Part shown: positions 23,634-32,810 of the stretch, one piece after another
Layout: the number at the start of each line of letters is the position of its first letter
Numbering within the stretch: position 1 is the first letter of the stretch
IMG/VR virus record: IMGVR_UViG_3300038505_000007
Coordinates: 62,001 to 126,000 of that record
Source: a virus
Direction: 5' to 3' (one strand)
DNA length: 64,000 bases
Translations under genes and position numbers: made by a program
Notes under the pieces: model-generated
The model's database searches: none
What the model saw: the letters and a program-made list of their open reading frames with translations, nothing else
What the model was told of the DNA's origin: nothing

Positions 23634-23639
23634 ATTATA
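23634..23639 (-). promoter_or_regulatory. Extended -10 promoter TGT-TATAAT
   Basis: Minus strand GTGTTATAATTATAC, ahead of a leader of about 65 bases for the gene starting at 23562. Confidence 0.45.
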
Positions 23640-23654
23640 ACACAAAAGACAACA

Positions 23655-24101
23655 TTAATTATCTATATCGTTCACGCTATCTGATACTGGTATAGATCTC
23701 CAATACTCTATAGCCTCTTTCTCGCTCTTAAATCTTTGACTGATAGGCTTAGTAGCCTCTGCCGCCCAATCTGCAAAACTAGCTATAAGATCGTTATCAT
23801 TGTTGTCAGCGACGGGTCTACTAGGCACCTGCGCGCTAGACAATCCTCTATTAGAGGCAGTCAATGTCTTAAAAATATCCAGCGTTCTTGACACTGCTTC
23901 GTCCTCAACAGAGGTCTGGCTTTGAACCTTGAATACCCTAGACGTAGCAGTACTCTTAGTTAGTACCTCTACTAGACCTTTATTTATCAAGGATGAAACA
24001 GTCTTGTTAACTACGTCAACAGGAGTATCCGGGTGCACCACCAGCTCAACTCCGTTGTCTTTTGTAGGCAGAATCTTTATAGAATACCCAGAGCCAGGCA
24101 T
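23655..24101 (-). CDS. Hypothetical structural-module protein, 148 aa
   Basis: AAGGAG six bases upstream picks ATG 24101. The N-terminal half is a small alpha/beta domain (YSIKILPTKDNGVELVVHPD), followed by a Ser/Asn-rich linker and a C-terminal helical segment with WAAEATKPISQRFKSEKEA. Unknown family; in the head-tail operon. Confidence 0.6.
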   Translation of the reverse strand: MPGSGYSIKILPTKDNGVELVVHPDTPVDVVNKTVSSLINKGLVEVLTKSTATSRVFKVQSQTSVEDEAVSRTLDIFKTLTASNRGLSSAQVPSRPVADNNDNDLIASFADWAAEATKPISQRFKSEKEAIEYWRSIPVSDSVNDIDN

Positions 24102-24111
24102 AACCAACTCC

Positions 24112-25020
24112 TTATGTTTCCGCTGCGCCGCTGCTTCCTCTCATTATCTTCTTATACCGCTCAAGCAGGTCTAGCTCCATTTGATTTCTCATCATCTCTA
24201 TCTCTAACCTTTTTCTTTCTAACTCTATTTGCTTCTCTGGGTCGTTCAGCGACTGATTAAACACAGGAAGATTCTGTGTTAGGTCTTGCCCCTCTTCGAG
24301 GGCTTTGCTGTCATCTTCAGGCTCTAAGCCACTTCCTCCTACTTCAAGCTCTTTTTCCGCGTACTCTTGATACAGATCTTGAGCGTTCTCGGGGACCTCA
24401 TCTAAAGGCATTACACCCTCTAAAACAGCCTGAATCTCTTCATCTGTAAAACCATCATCTTGCAGGACACTGATAAGCTCGTCTCTGATCGGCATCTCTT
24501 CTTCTTGTATCTCCTCCATAGAGGGCTCTAAATCTTCATCACTCTCTTCTTGCTCTACATCCTGCTCCTCTGGCTGATCAGCTTCCATGTATTCATCCTC
24601 TTCAGGAGAGACGGCTTGTTCAGCTCCTTCAGACATATCGGTTTCTTCTTGTCCTCCTGATTGGGCCTGTAGGTATCTATGGTACTCTTCTTCTGGAATA
24701 CCTAATTGCTGTAAAATAGCAGCGAAGCCATCTTCAGCCGGCACTCCCTCCTGTTCCTGTGGGACGCCTTCTTGCATCATTGTTTGCGCTTGATCTTCTT
24801 GCTGATCTTCTTCTTCGGACATAACAGACGACAAATCTAAAATAGAGCCTCTATTGTTTAAGACATACTTCTTTAGATCGTCTAGTTTTTTCTTTATGCT
24901 CTCAACAGATGCCTTATCTTGTTTTTTCTTCTTCTTTGGATCTTTTTTGAGAGGCTCCTTGCCTTCATACCTGCTGATTTTTCCATCTACAGTCTGTTCA
25001 ACTATAATATCTTTCTTCAT
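24112..25020 (-). CDS. Highly acidic protein, 302 aa
   Basis: Lys-rich N-terminus (KKDPKKKKKQDKAS), then about 180 residues dominated by Glu, Asp and Gln, and a C-terminal helical segment (RKRLEIEMMRNQMELDLLERYKK) that looks like a coiled coil. Low complexity and charge resemble phage scaffold or internal head proteins, but a conventional scaffold is encoded at 34336. May be a second assembly factor. No enzymatic motif. Confidence 0.62.
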   Translation of the reverse strand: MKKDIIVEQTVDGKISRYEGKEPLKKDPKKKKKQDKASVESIKKKLDDLKKYVLNNRGSILDLSSVMSEEEDQQEDQAQTMMQEGVPQEQEGVPAEDGFAAILQQLGIPEEEYHRYLQAQSGGQEETDMSEGAEQAVSPEEDEYMEADQPEEQDVEQEESDEDLEPSMEEIQEEEMPIRDELISVLQDDGFTDEEIQAVLEGVMPLDEVPENAQDLYQEYAEKELEVGGSGLEPEDDSKALEEGQDLTQNLPVFNQSLNDPEKQIELERKRLEIEMMRNQMELDLLERYKKIMRGSSGAAET

Positions 25021-25031
25021 GTTACACCTCT

Positions 25032-25868
25032 TTACAGATAATCTATTAGATATCTCTTCTGATAATATCCTTTAGCCGCATCCATCTGCTGATCTATAAG
25101 CATCTTTAACTCATTTAATCTATTTTGCAAAAAGCTGGGACCAAGCGTTCCTACGCTCTGAGAAGTACCATCTATACCTATGCTCACAGAATTATGAGGA
25201 AATATGACTGGACCTAAAGTGGAAAGAAGCTTCCAAGCAGCGAGGTTCTCTATAAGAGAGACTAATAAAGCTGGAACCTTGTCGTTCTCAAAACCAGCCC
25301 TGTATTCTACGTATATAGCCCCAGGCCAAGAAGATATTATGCTAGCATTAAAAGCATGAAAAGCTAATCCAGCGTAAAGAGTAGCAACAAAGCTAGACAA
25401 AGTAGCGCCAGATGTCGGCACTATCTGTATTGTCATCTCTCTTGGTTGAACATGAACAAACTCAAGAGGAATATTTATCATAGCAGGAGCACCGTATATA
25501 GAGTTCCCGTTGTTAAAAGTGAGCTCAAGCTTAGAGACATCAAGTATAGGCCCATGGTTTACTTTAAAATATCCAAAGCTCCAAAACATCTGATGCCTGC
25601 TATAATCATGCTGCTCTTTGAAAACAACTGGCGTTATGTATAGATCTAGTACGTGCTCTATCTCAGAGATAGACTGATCAATGTAGTGCTGAATAGCGTC
25701 GTCTGTTATCTCCTCGTTTGTTAAGTAAGATCTAAGAGGAATACCAAACAGCACTGTAGCTCTCATCGAGGCAGGTGTAGGCAGAGGAAGATACCTAGTA
25801 GGAGTAGATTCCTGGTCTATCTCAAAAGCTGGAAAAGGAGAGTGAGTAGGTGTTTTTATTATTCCCAT
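25032..25868 (-). CDS. Probable head-tail adaptor (neck) protein, 278 aa
   Basis: After a Pro-rich start, residues 45-70 read LTNEEITDDAIQHYIDQSIS, the early helix typical of head-completion/adaptor proteins that dock on the portal. A beta region and a late helix pair (LLVSLIENLAAWKLLSTLGP and LQNRLNELKMLIDQQMD) follow, again matching adaptor layout. Assigned by this pattern and by its place between head and appendage genes. Confidence 0.6.
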   Translation of the reverse strand: MGIIKTPTHSPFPAFEIDQESTPTRYLPLPTPASMRATVLFGIPLRSYLTNEEITDDAIQHYIDQSISEIEHVLDLYITPVVFKEQHDYSRHQMFWSFGYFKVNHGPILDVSKLELTFNNGNSIYGAPAMINIPLEFVHVQPREMTIQIVPTSGATLSSFVATLYAGLAFHAFNASIISSWPGAIYVEYRAGFENDKVPALLVSLIENLAAWKLLSTLGPVIFPHNSVSIGIDGTSQSVGTLGPSFLQNRLNELKMLIDQQMDAAKGYYQKRYLIDYL

Positions 25869-27788
25869 TTATCCCCCAATGTTTGGTTTTTTAATCTTTA
25901 CATTCATAGCAGATGCGCCGCCTGGTCTCCTAATCACAGATGGCTTATCTGCGCTAGGCTTAATATCTGTGTCAGTGCTACTAGAAGGCATATTAGTATC
26001 TACGCTTTGTGGTCTTACTTGTGAAACCGTAGGCTGCTTAAACTCCTGTTTGGACATAGCAGCTCCAGCAGGCTTTGCCTCTACTGCCGACATCTTAGGT
26101 CGCTCTTCTGTTGACTTAGGAGTAGGAGCTTTTAATTCAGAGGTAGAACTATGAGACTCAGGAGCTTTAATAGCTTGATTCTGCTCTTTTTGAGCCTTAA
26201 TCTGAGATATTAATTTGGAAGCTTTTTCTGGATCAGGTAGCTTGCTCAATACGTTCTGCATTCTTTTTTCATTAACATATTTCTTATGAGCTCTCCTGAT
26301 CTCGCTGGGTATCTGGTCCTGAGATTTCAGCGCGGTCATCTGCATACCTTTTATCTTATTCGCAGCATAAGAGCTAAAACTAGTGTTGTATCTTGGGTCG
26401 TAGTCATTTATCGCCTGAAAAAGCGCATGCATCCCAGCCTCGTGCAGAAGAGACATGTCTACATCGCTCTTCTTAGGATCCAGGCCTAGTGTTTTTATGG
26501 CCCTGTTAGCTGAAATAGATATAAGCGGATAATACGTAGAAAAGAACTTCTCAAATTTTGGATCTGAGGCAGGAGCAGGGCCTAAAAGCCTAGAGAGATC
26601 TCGCTTAGAGTGCTCGTCAAATGTAGCCATCTCTGACAAAGAAGTTGGCTTTTTAGCTTTTTGATTATATATCTTAGAGTACTCTTGTATGAAGTCTTGA
26701 TTCTTTGACGCGAACGAAGAAACTGGATCAGACAGAAAACTCGCCTGCGTGCCAGAATCATCATCACCCTTTACTCCTCCGACGTGTTGAGCAGCCTCTT
26801 CCATTGATATAGAAGACGGTAAGCTTTGCGCGCCGGAAAGCACAGATTGTATCGCTTCTTGTTTCTTTTGATTATATATATCCTTATATGCTTTAGATTT
26901 TTGATGAGCCTCAGAGTGAGCCTTCATGGCCTCCATTAAATGAGATGGATTTTTCTGCCTCCACTCGTTCTCAAACTTCTCATCCATCTCCATCCTTGTT
27001 ATTGGGTCTGCTGACTGATACTCAGCAGAGGATACCATTTCTTCGTACGCTCTTCTCTTATCAGCAAAGAACTTGTTTCTAGCTTCAATAGTAGAACCCT
27101 GATGAGCTAGGACAGGGTTTTTAGAGGGGTCTGCTTTTAATCTAGCAGCGTCTCTTGCTCTTCTTACCCACGGTATAGTGTAAGACCTATACTGTTTTAA
27201 CTCTTCTGGCGTCGGCTGCGGGAACGAGGAGATCCTCGTCTTCTTGTTTTGAGTTTTTTCTTCGCCAATTCCGGAGTCTTTTTCCGAGTAAGACTCATCA
27301 TCATCAAAGAGAGATTCCCCATGACCGTGTAGCTCCACACCAAAATCTTCTGCCGCAGACTTCGCATCAGACTCATCAATGTCGTCATAATCAGCATAGG
27401 AATCATCATCACTTTCTCTTTTAGGGTCATTTTCTTCGAGCCATCTGTCTTCACCATCTTTTTTTCCTTCCTCGTCTATTACATGGAATCCCTCTGGGAT
27501 TTCGCTTTCTTCATCTTGATTATACTCATCCATGTAATCACTGTCCTGGTACAGAGCTCTTTTTCTAGCTTTTGATAGCTCATCTAGTATCACAGCCGCT
27601 GCGGCGCCTTCTTGACCGCTGTTTAGTATGTAATTTTTAGCCTTCTTCATTGTGTGGTATATCTTATTAACTAGAGCCCAGTCTTTATCAGTAAAAGCAT
27701 CAACACTCTTCTTCTTGCTAGAAGAAACAGCATCTTTTGCTCTTTTCCACTTTTGCTCATCTTTTTTAGATCTAACAAAGCCGGGCAT
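25869..27788 (-). CDS. Large head-module protein with sigma-70 region-2-like domain, 639 aa
   Basis: The N-terminal 190 residues are charged and disordered. Residues about 420-500 resemble sigma-70 region 2: MSLLHEAGMHALFQAINDYD, then SFSSYAANKIKGMQ, which parallel the core-binding helix and the FSTYAxxxIR DNA-melting segment. The C-terminal 130 residues are Pro/Ser/Thr-rich and disordered. The gene is in the structural operon, so this could be a virion-carried transcription factor or only a fold reused for assembly. A separate sigma-region-4-like protein is encoded at 37572. Preceded by AGGTG. Confidence 0.55.
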   Translation of the reverse strand: MPGFVRSKKDEQKWKRAKDAVSSSKKKSVDAFTDKDWALVNKIYHTMKKAKNYILNSGQEGAAAAVILDELSKARKRALYQDSDYMDEYNQDEESEIPEGFHVIDEEGKKDGEDRWLEENDPKRESDDDSYADYDDIDESDAKSAAEDFGVELHGHGESLFDDDESYSEKDSGIGEEKTQNKKTRISSFPQPTPEELKQYRSYTIPWVRRARDAARLKADPSKNPVLAHQGSTIEARNKFFADKRRAYEEMVSSAEYQSADPITRMEMDEKFENEWRQKNPSHLMEAMKAHSEAHQKSKAYKDIYNQKKQEAIQSVLSGAQSLPSSISMEEAAQHVGGVKGDDDSGTQASFLSDPVSSFASKNQDFIQEYSKIYNQKAKKPTSLSEMATFDEHSKRDLSRLLGPAPASDPKFEKFFSTYYPLISISANRAIKTLGLDPKKSDVDMSLLHEAGMHALFQAINDYDPRYNTSFSSYAANKIKGMQMTALKSQDQIPSEIRRAHKKYVNEKRMQNVLSKLPDPEKASKLISQIKAQKEQNQAIKAPESHSSTSELKAPTPKSTEERPKMSAVEAKPAGAAMSKQEFKQPTVSQVRPQSVDTNMPSSSTDTDIKPSADKPSVIRRPGGASAMNVKIKKPNIGG

Positions 27789-27796
27789 AGAGACAC

Positions 27797-29224
27797 CTAT
27801 TTCTTCTTAAATCGTTCTAACAACTCTTTTGGCAAGTGCTTAAAATGATCAGCTGATAGATCAATTGCTGGCTTGACCTGTTGAGCCGGCTGCTCGCTCT
27901 GAGTCTTGGGCGCGCTGACTGGTTTGACTTCAGCAGGTTTGATAGGAGCTTGTGGTTTAGCTGCAGCAGCTGAGGACGTAAAAACAGAAGATTGAGTAAT
28001 GTTTTTTATAGGAGCGGAGCTAGAGGGCTTAGTACTTGATGGCTCGCTATCTGGTTTAACTATATTGTCAGCTCTTATTCTGAAAGAAGACGTGCCTAAT
28101 TCTTGTTTCTTAGGTTGTAAAGTTTCTTGACTTGGTTCCTCTATAGTATTGCCCTCGTTATCTGCAGGTCTGTTTGCTAGCTCTTTTGGAGACAGGTTAC
28201 CTTGACCAAATTTTTCCGCAAACTTACTTTTTAGCTCATCTGGTAGAGCATCCATTATTTGATTCTTTTTTCTAGAGTGCTCAGGGGGATCTATTAGCTT
28301 GATGTCTGAAAAGAAGTGATCTGGTTTTTTCTTGGGAGCCTCATGAAACAAGAACTGAGCTTGTTTTGGGTTTTCCTTAAACATCTGTTTGACTCGGTTG
28401 AGCCATCTAGTGTTGTGCTCAGAAGTGTTCCACTCATTCATCTTATTATAGTAAGACTCCATCGTTTCTGGAGTAAGCATATCTTGTCTTATATCTGCTA
28501 CAGAGTTTATGGGGTGAAAGTCAAACTCATGCGGAACATACTTATCCACGTCTTCTACGTCAACAATAGGTATGTATCCCTCGCCGGCATCTATTGATTT
28601 TGAGTGCCCTATTTGGAGCTCTTCAAAAGGATACCCACCAGAGAACCTCATCTTTTTTGCATCGGGGTGCTCTGGATGCGCAGGCATCTCTAAATAACGA
28701 TAGTCGGGAACAGACCTAGAAACACCATACTTAGACTGACCAGTAGACTTCCTAGGTCTCCTTCCTAGGCCTTTTGTTCCCTCTATGAGTTTTCCCGTCT
28801 CTGGTCTTCTATCTAACGTAGTGTAGTTAGATTCCCATGCCTCTAAAGGCACGTAATCCATGTCTAGTTGACCACCAGAATGAGGAGCAGCTCTCGCAAT
28901 TAGGTGTAGTAGAGGTATGAGCCTAGATATATGAGCATCAGCTACTTCGCGCTTCCCTCTCTTCAATGCAGACTTATACCTGCTCAAATGATGAGACACT
29001 GCGTCTCTTATCATCTGGGTGTCTTTATTGGTCAAGCTGTTAGCCCAACCAACCACAGCAGAGTTGGTACTCCTTCCCATTGAGGCGTGCGGGCGAGCCA
29101 TCTTGTTTAGAGACTCTATAACATAACTAGTAAGCTCTTCATCGGACGCAGATAAAATAGCCTTCTTTAACTCTAGATCGTCTGTCTTCTTAAGAAGAAG
29201 CCTACGAAGACTGCTAAGACCCAT
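27797..29224 (-). CDS. Head-module protein of unknown function, 475 aa
   Basis: The N-terminal 120 residues are helical (AILSASDEELTSYVIESLNK). The middle has many Pro, Asp and His residues (YLEMPAHPEHPDAKKM). The last 120 residues are Pro/Ser/Ala-rich and disordered, ending in KELLERFKKK. The disordered tail resembles that of the neighbouring 639-aa protein, so the two may be functionally linked. AAAGGAGG precedes the ATG. I do not recognise a family. Confidence 0.62.
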   Translation of the reverse strand: MGLSSLRRLLLKKTDDLELKKAILSASDEELTSYVIESLNKMARPHASMGRSTNSAVVGWANSLTNKDTQMIRDAVSHHLSRYKSALKRGKREVADAHISRLIPLLHLIARAAPHSGGQLDMDYVPLEAWESNYTTLDRRPETGKLIEGTKGLGRRPRKSTGQSKYGVSRSVPDYRYLEMPAHPEHPDAKKMRFSGGYPFEELQIGHSKSIDAGEGYIPIVDVEDVDKYVPHEFDFHPINSVADIRQDMLTPETMESYYNKMNEWNTSEHNTRWLNRVKQMFKENPKQAQFLFHEAPKKKPDHFFSDIKLIDPPEHSRKKNQIMDALPDELKSKFAEKFGQGNLSPKELANRPADNEGNTIEEPSQETLQPKKQELGTSSFRIRADNIVKPDSEPSSTKPSSSAPIKNITQSSVFTSSAAAAKPQAPIKPAEVKPVSAPKTQSEQPAQQVKPAIDLSADHFKHLPKELLERFKKK

Positions 29225-29236
29225 GAGCAGCCTCCT

Positions 29237-29536
29237 TTAGTTCTCAAATATTCTAGCGACTTGGACGTATGCCTGTCCAGTTATGACCACCTGAACACCC
29301 GGTGTTCCGTCTAACTCGCCAGACCCAGAATTAAAGATCATGACCTCGCCTGAGGACATAGTAGCAGCAAGCACGCCGTCTACTGTAACAGTCACAACAG
29401 AGGAAGCGGCTCTCACTCTAAACGTAGAGTATCTAGGAAGGTATAGAGTGCCGCTAGAATTGGTTAGTTTTTCTTCCCAAACCTGACCAGACTCAGATGT
29501 CCTTATGGCCTTATTAGAAGGATTATTAGTGCGCAT
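29237..29536 (-). CDS. Small beta-structured virion-type protein, 99 aa
   Basis: Alternating hydrophobic beta pattern with many Ser/Thr/Gly (VVTVTVDGVLAATMSSGEV). Looks like a single beta-sandwich such as a head decoration or tail-terminator subunit, but not assignable. AGGAG before the ATG, preceded by a leader hairpin TGAGCT-AAAAAC-AGCTCA. Confidence 0.6.
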   Translation of the reverse strand: MRTNNPSNKAIRTSESGQVWEEKLTNSSGTLYLPRYSTFRVRAASSVVTVTVDGVLAATMSSGEVMIFNSGSGELDGTPGVQVVITGQAYVQVARIFEN

Positions 29537-29567
29537 AATATCTCCTGAGCTAAAAACAGCTCATAAT

Positions 29568-29573
29568 ATTATA
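29568..29573 (-). promoter_or_regulatory. GG-TATAAT promoter
   Basis: Minus strand AGTGGTATAATATTATG. About 31 bases of leader, including a small hairpin and AGGAG, precede the ATG at 29536. Confidence 0.55.
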
Positions 29574-29602
29574 CCACTTCCTGAACTATAAATAATCGGG
29601 AA

Positions 29603-30427
29603 TTAATCTTTAACAGGCACCTTCATTTCTTTTCTTGCGTCAGGCTCTATCAGATTGGTCTTGGACCTAAACTCTGCACCACATTTCTTGCATTTAAACT
29701 TTTGATATTTACCTACTTTTGTGTAGTAGAAGCCATTTTTCTTTAACTCAGTAGACCCACAGGAACACATGTGCTCGTTGTCTTTATTAAATAAAGACCA
29801 GTTGATAGTTGGGGCCCAGGGGGCAAGCTTTTTATAAAGCTCCTCTAAGGCTAGAACATCATGCTTGTTGTATTCTTCCATTTCTTTAAATGCCTCAATA
29901 TTCCCTTTCATACACTCACGCCACATCTCAAAGCCTTGGAACTTTTTAGGCTTAAGCTTCTTATAAGACTGGCAAAGCGTATTAGAGAGGTACTCTAGCC
30001 TATTAGAAGTAAAATCAAAGTGCTTTTTAGCTATCTCTTTTGTATCTATGTGTTTAAAGGAAGAAGGCGGCTGAAAGCCATTTATGATAAATCTTGCGTT
30101 TAGCTTTCTTTGATCAAATCTTTTCCCATTCTGGGTTATAACAACATCGGCTTTATCCAGTAACTCCCATATTTGTTTAAGCAAGTCTGAGTCGTCTTCT
30201 ATGTTCTTAGCATGTCTTTGATCCATGTACATGATCTCATCTTCTGGGGAATTAAGCCATTTGGCGCTCCAGCTCAATATAAACCAGTCGCTTATAACAT
30301 GGTTTAACTGAACCTCTTTATCCCACAAAGACCAAACATAGGCAGACAAAGGTGCAGTCTCAATATCAAAGACAAGAACTTTAGCCCCATACTTGGGGGG
30401 ATCAAATATCTTCACTTTTTTAGACAT
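29603..30427 (-). CDS. RNase H-like 3'-5' exonuclease with zinc ribbon
   Basis: DnaQ-fold (YprB-type RNase_H_2) nuclease, 274 aa. Acidic residues: VFDIETA (about residue 20), TQNGKRFDQRKL (Asp near 106) and YNKHDVLALEELY (Asp near 195). The C-terminal 50 residues are a zinc ribbon, CSCGSTELKKNG and KCKKCGAEFRS. Possible role in host DNA breakdown, recombination or RNA processing. It stands apart from the polymerase exonuclease domain at 51157. Confidence 0.78.
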   Translation of the reverse strand: MSKKVKIFDPPKYGAKVLVFDIETAPLSAYVWSLWDKEVQLNHVISDWFILSWSAKWLNSPEDEIMYMDQRHAKNIEDDSDLLKQIWELLDKADVVITQNGKRFDQRKLNARFIINGFQPPSSFKHIDTKEIAKKHFDFTSNRLEYLSNTLCQSYKKLKPKKFQGFEMWRECMKGNIEAFKEMEEYNKHDVLALEELYKKLAPWAPTINWSLFNKDNEHMCSCGSTELKKNGFYYTKVGKYQKFKCKKCGAEFRSKTNLIEPDARKEMKVPVKD

Positions 30428-30448
30428 ACTGTCTCCTTTAATGACTGG

Positions 30449-30454
30449 ATTATA
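30449..30454 (-). promoter_or_regulatory. GG-TATAAT promoter
   Basis: Minus strand TAGGTATAATCCAGTC, 21 bases before the ATG at 30427, with AAAGGAG in the leader. Confidence 0.6.
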
Positions 30455-30475
30455 CCTATAAAGATAAAAGGAACT

Positions 30476-31165
30476 TTATAATCTTTTTGATATAGCGTCC
30501 AATATATTGCTAAAAACCTGCTCTTTTGTTTGATCTTTTTCTACTAAGATGTGCTTAGTCTTCCAATGAGGAGCCATTGTGTGCATCTTTCTAGAGACTT
30601 CGTTAAAAAACTCTATACCAAGATTCTCTATGTGATCTCCTCCTCTATGTTCTGTGTTTGATCTCTTAGCTCTATCTAGCGCCCAAGATGGATTATTTGT
30701 ATCAAGAACAACTATCAGATCATATATATCTAATAATGAAGTCAGGTATCTATCAGATCTAGGAGACAAACGATTTAATTCTCTTGTTACTGTCTTGTCT
30801 AGATCTTCAATAAAATTGCTAGAAACACCTAAAGCAGCAGAATAAACCATTCCGCTTAGAGCGCCTCTGTCTTGTATCACGTAGTCATAGTTATTTAGTA
30901 TGTCTTCGTTTATCTTAATATAATGAGATACTCTACTAGAGAGGAAGATGAGCTCTCTGGTGAGATTGTTAATGTTTTTTGCGTTTTCTCTATTTAAGAT
31001 GCTATCCTTGATAAAGGAACCTAACCCGAAATTATTAAAATCTGTCTCTTTAGTGACATAGACTTTATAACCTTTACGCTCTAGATAGCTAGCAAGCATG
31101 TTTATATGTGTTGTTTTTCCTACTCCATCTATACCTTCAAAACATATATATTTAGCTCTCTTCAT
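30476..31165 (-). CDS. Thymidylate kinase-family NMP kinase
   Basis: 229 aa. P-loop FEGIDGVGKTTHINML at the N-terminus. The DR(x) segment VIQDRGALSGMVYSA matches the thymidylate-kinase DRY region, and the lid area contains RSNTEHRGGDHIE. Converts dTMP, or a modified dNMP, to the diphosphate. The open frame extends 14 codons upstream, but the ATG at 31165 is exactly seven bases from a TATAAT box and begins at the conserved MKRAKYICFEG. Second NMP-kinase-like gene of the window (other at 38510). Confidence 0.82.
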   Translation of the reverse strand: MKRAKYICFEGIDGVGKTTHINMLASYLERKGYKVYVTKETDFNNFGLGSFIKDSILNRENAKNINNLTRELIFLSSRVSHYIKINEDILNNYDYVIQDRGALSGMVYSAALGVSSNFIEDLDKTVTRELNRLSPRSDRYLTSLLDIYDLIVVLDTNNPSWALDRAKRSNTEHRGGDHIENLGIEFFNEVSRKMHTMAPHWKTKHILVEKDQTKEQVFSNILDAISKRL

Positions 31166-31172
31166 GAAGAAG

Positions 31173-31178
31173 ATTATA
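31173..31178 (-). promoter_or_regulatory. TATAAT promoter, seven bases before ATG
   Basis: Minus strand TTAGTATAAT-CTTCTTC-ATG. No ribosome site; leaderless start predicted for the kinase. Confidence 0.6.
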
Positions 31179-31215
31179 CTAAGCCAACAATAAAGCGAAA
31201 CAGTCAAGCAAGCTT

Positions 31216-32781
31216 CTAAAACTTATTAGGCTTACTAGAACCAGCAACAGACTGTTTTATATGAGGCGTCTCTACTTTTACAGGTTTTGGAACTATTTGT
31301 TTCGGTTTTTTGATAACATCTGGCTGAGGTTTTGGTTGAGAAAACTCTGTTTTAACAGAAGGTGATTCATTAACATTTTGTTGCTCTTTTTTACCAGCAG
31401 GAGCACCAGAAGCAGAAGCGTGCCACTGCATTATAGATTTCTTCTGTTCTGGACTAGAAGAGGACCAAATGTTGGCAAACTCATCTTTGTCCATTCCGTA
31501 AGACTCTGCTATATGAAAAGGTATTTCTTCAGCAGAAGGCTCTTTTTGCTTACGATCAACGCTGGTCACAGTTGGTTGTTTATCTTTACTAGCAGCAGAA
31601 GAGCCTATTTTTTGCTTATGCTCATTGTGAAACCTTATTGTCTCTAACTTCTGATCGTCAGACATGTTTTTCCATGCTGACTTGAACCCCTCTGGGTCTA
31701 CATTATGTATCTCTGCAAAATCAGAAGGAAACTCTATAGAAGATCTCTTCTCAGAAGAGACTGTTTCCTTAGGTTTTTCTTGGTTAAACTTTTTCTTCTT
31801 TTCGTTGTAATAATCTAAGGTTACTTTTTTCTGATCATTGTTCATAGCAGACCAGGATGTCAACATTTTCTGCGCGTCTACGCCTAATACGTCTGCTAAA
31901 TCATCAGGCATGGTGTATTTTTCTTTAACTACAAATGTTGAAGGGTCTTTGCGCTTTGGTTTACTAGATGACTCAAAAACCAAATCTGTGTTTATAGAGG
32001 GGTCGTAAACATTCTTAGGTAAAGTTCCGCTCTTGGTTGCGCCTGTATTTATCTTGTTTGGCTGATCGTCTGGTATATCTTCTATATTTCTTGCGTATTT
32101 TTGCTTAATAGCGTTTTTCTTGTTATTATATTGATCAACCATGAACTTCTTCTGCTCAGGAGTCATTCTGTGCCAAGCTTCAATAAAATTAGATGGCTCA
32201 ACATTAAAAACCTCATGGAAATCATGAGGCAAAGTAGGTTCATCTTCTTGTCCCACTGCAGGCTTAAAGAGTTCTTTTTGATCTTTTAAATGATCTGGAG
32301 CTTCACCTGAATATTGTTGGTTAATGTAGTTTTGCAGATTATCGTTTAATAGTTTTTCTACTCTCTTCTTGTGCTCTATGAGCATGTTTTTGCGCTCTTC
32401 ATCGCTCATCCTAGCCCAGTTTTCTTCAAACTTCTTTGGGTCAACCCCATAAAACTTAGGCAGGTCTCTTGGATATCCTAATGGAGTAGAACTATAATCT
32501 TGATATCTCTGTTTTGGGGAAGGAAAAATAGCTGAATAATCTATATCTTTATCTTTTTGACTCCTACTTCGAGGCTTATCTATACCAGCTCCGCCTGCGT
32601 ATACTATTTTGTCTATATTTTGTCTAGCTAATTGCTTCTGCTTCTGAGACGCAGATGGGTTTCTTAGTATATCTACGTTTCTAAATAACTCATTTAGAAG
32701 TTTTCTATTAACAGATGATTTTGCTAAATTGCTGTCTACAAAATTGATAATATCTACTATCAACTTAACAATATCTTGCAT
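31216..32781 (-). CDS. Head-module protein with five 40-residue helical repeats, 521 aa
   Basis: Five diverged copies of a unit with consensus P-x-D-F-x-E-x-x-x-V-D-P-x-x-F, then W-x-x-M-(S/T)-x-E-Q-K-K and a basic helix. They lie at about residues 104-141, 184-223, 291-331, 351-392 and 420-459, joined by Pro/Ser/Lys linkers. The C-terminus is Pro-rich. The N-terminal 60 residues are helical and followed by YAGGAGIDKP, which faintly echoes the capsid cleavage cassette. Not a family I know; a multivalent binding or internal head protein is a reasonable guess. Confidence 0.68.
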   Translation of the reverse strand: MQDIVKLIVDIINFVDSNLAKSSVNRKLLNELFRNVDILRNPSASQKQKQLARQNIDKIVYAGGAGIDKPRSRSQKDKDIDYSAIFPSPKQRYQDYSSTPLGYPRDLPKFYGVDPKKFEENWARMSDEERKNMLIEHKKRVEKLLNDNLQNYINQQYSGEAPDHLKDQKELFKPAVGQEDEPTLPHDFHEVFNVEPSNFIEAWHRMTPEQKKFMVDQYNNKKNAIKQKYARNIEDIPDDQPNKINTGATKSGTLPKNVYDPSINTDLVFESSSKPKRKDPSTFVVKEKYTMPDDLADVLGVDAQKMLTSWSAMNNDQKKVTLDYYNEKKKKFNQEKPKETVSSEKRSSIEFPSDFAEIHNVDPEGFKSAWKNMSDDQKLETIRFHNEHKQKIGSSAASKDKQPTVTSVDRKQKEPSAEEIPFHIAESYGMDKDEFANIWSSSSPEQKKSIMQWHASASGAPAGKKEQQNVNESPSVKTEFSQPKPQPDVIKKPKQIVPKPVKVETPHIKQSVAGSSKPNKF

Positions 32782-32787
32782 ATAACT

Positions 32788-32793
32788 ATTTTA
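32788..32793 (-). promoter_or_regulatory. GG-TAAAAT promoter, six bases before ATG
   Basis: Minus strand TATGGTAAAAT-AGTTAT-ATG. Leaderless start predicted at 32781, directly after the capsid-gene terminator. Confidence 0.55.
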
Positions 32794-32810
32794 CCATACG
32801 TGTAAAAATA

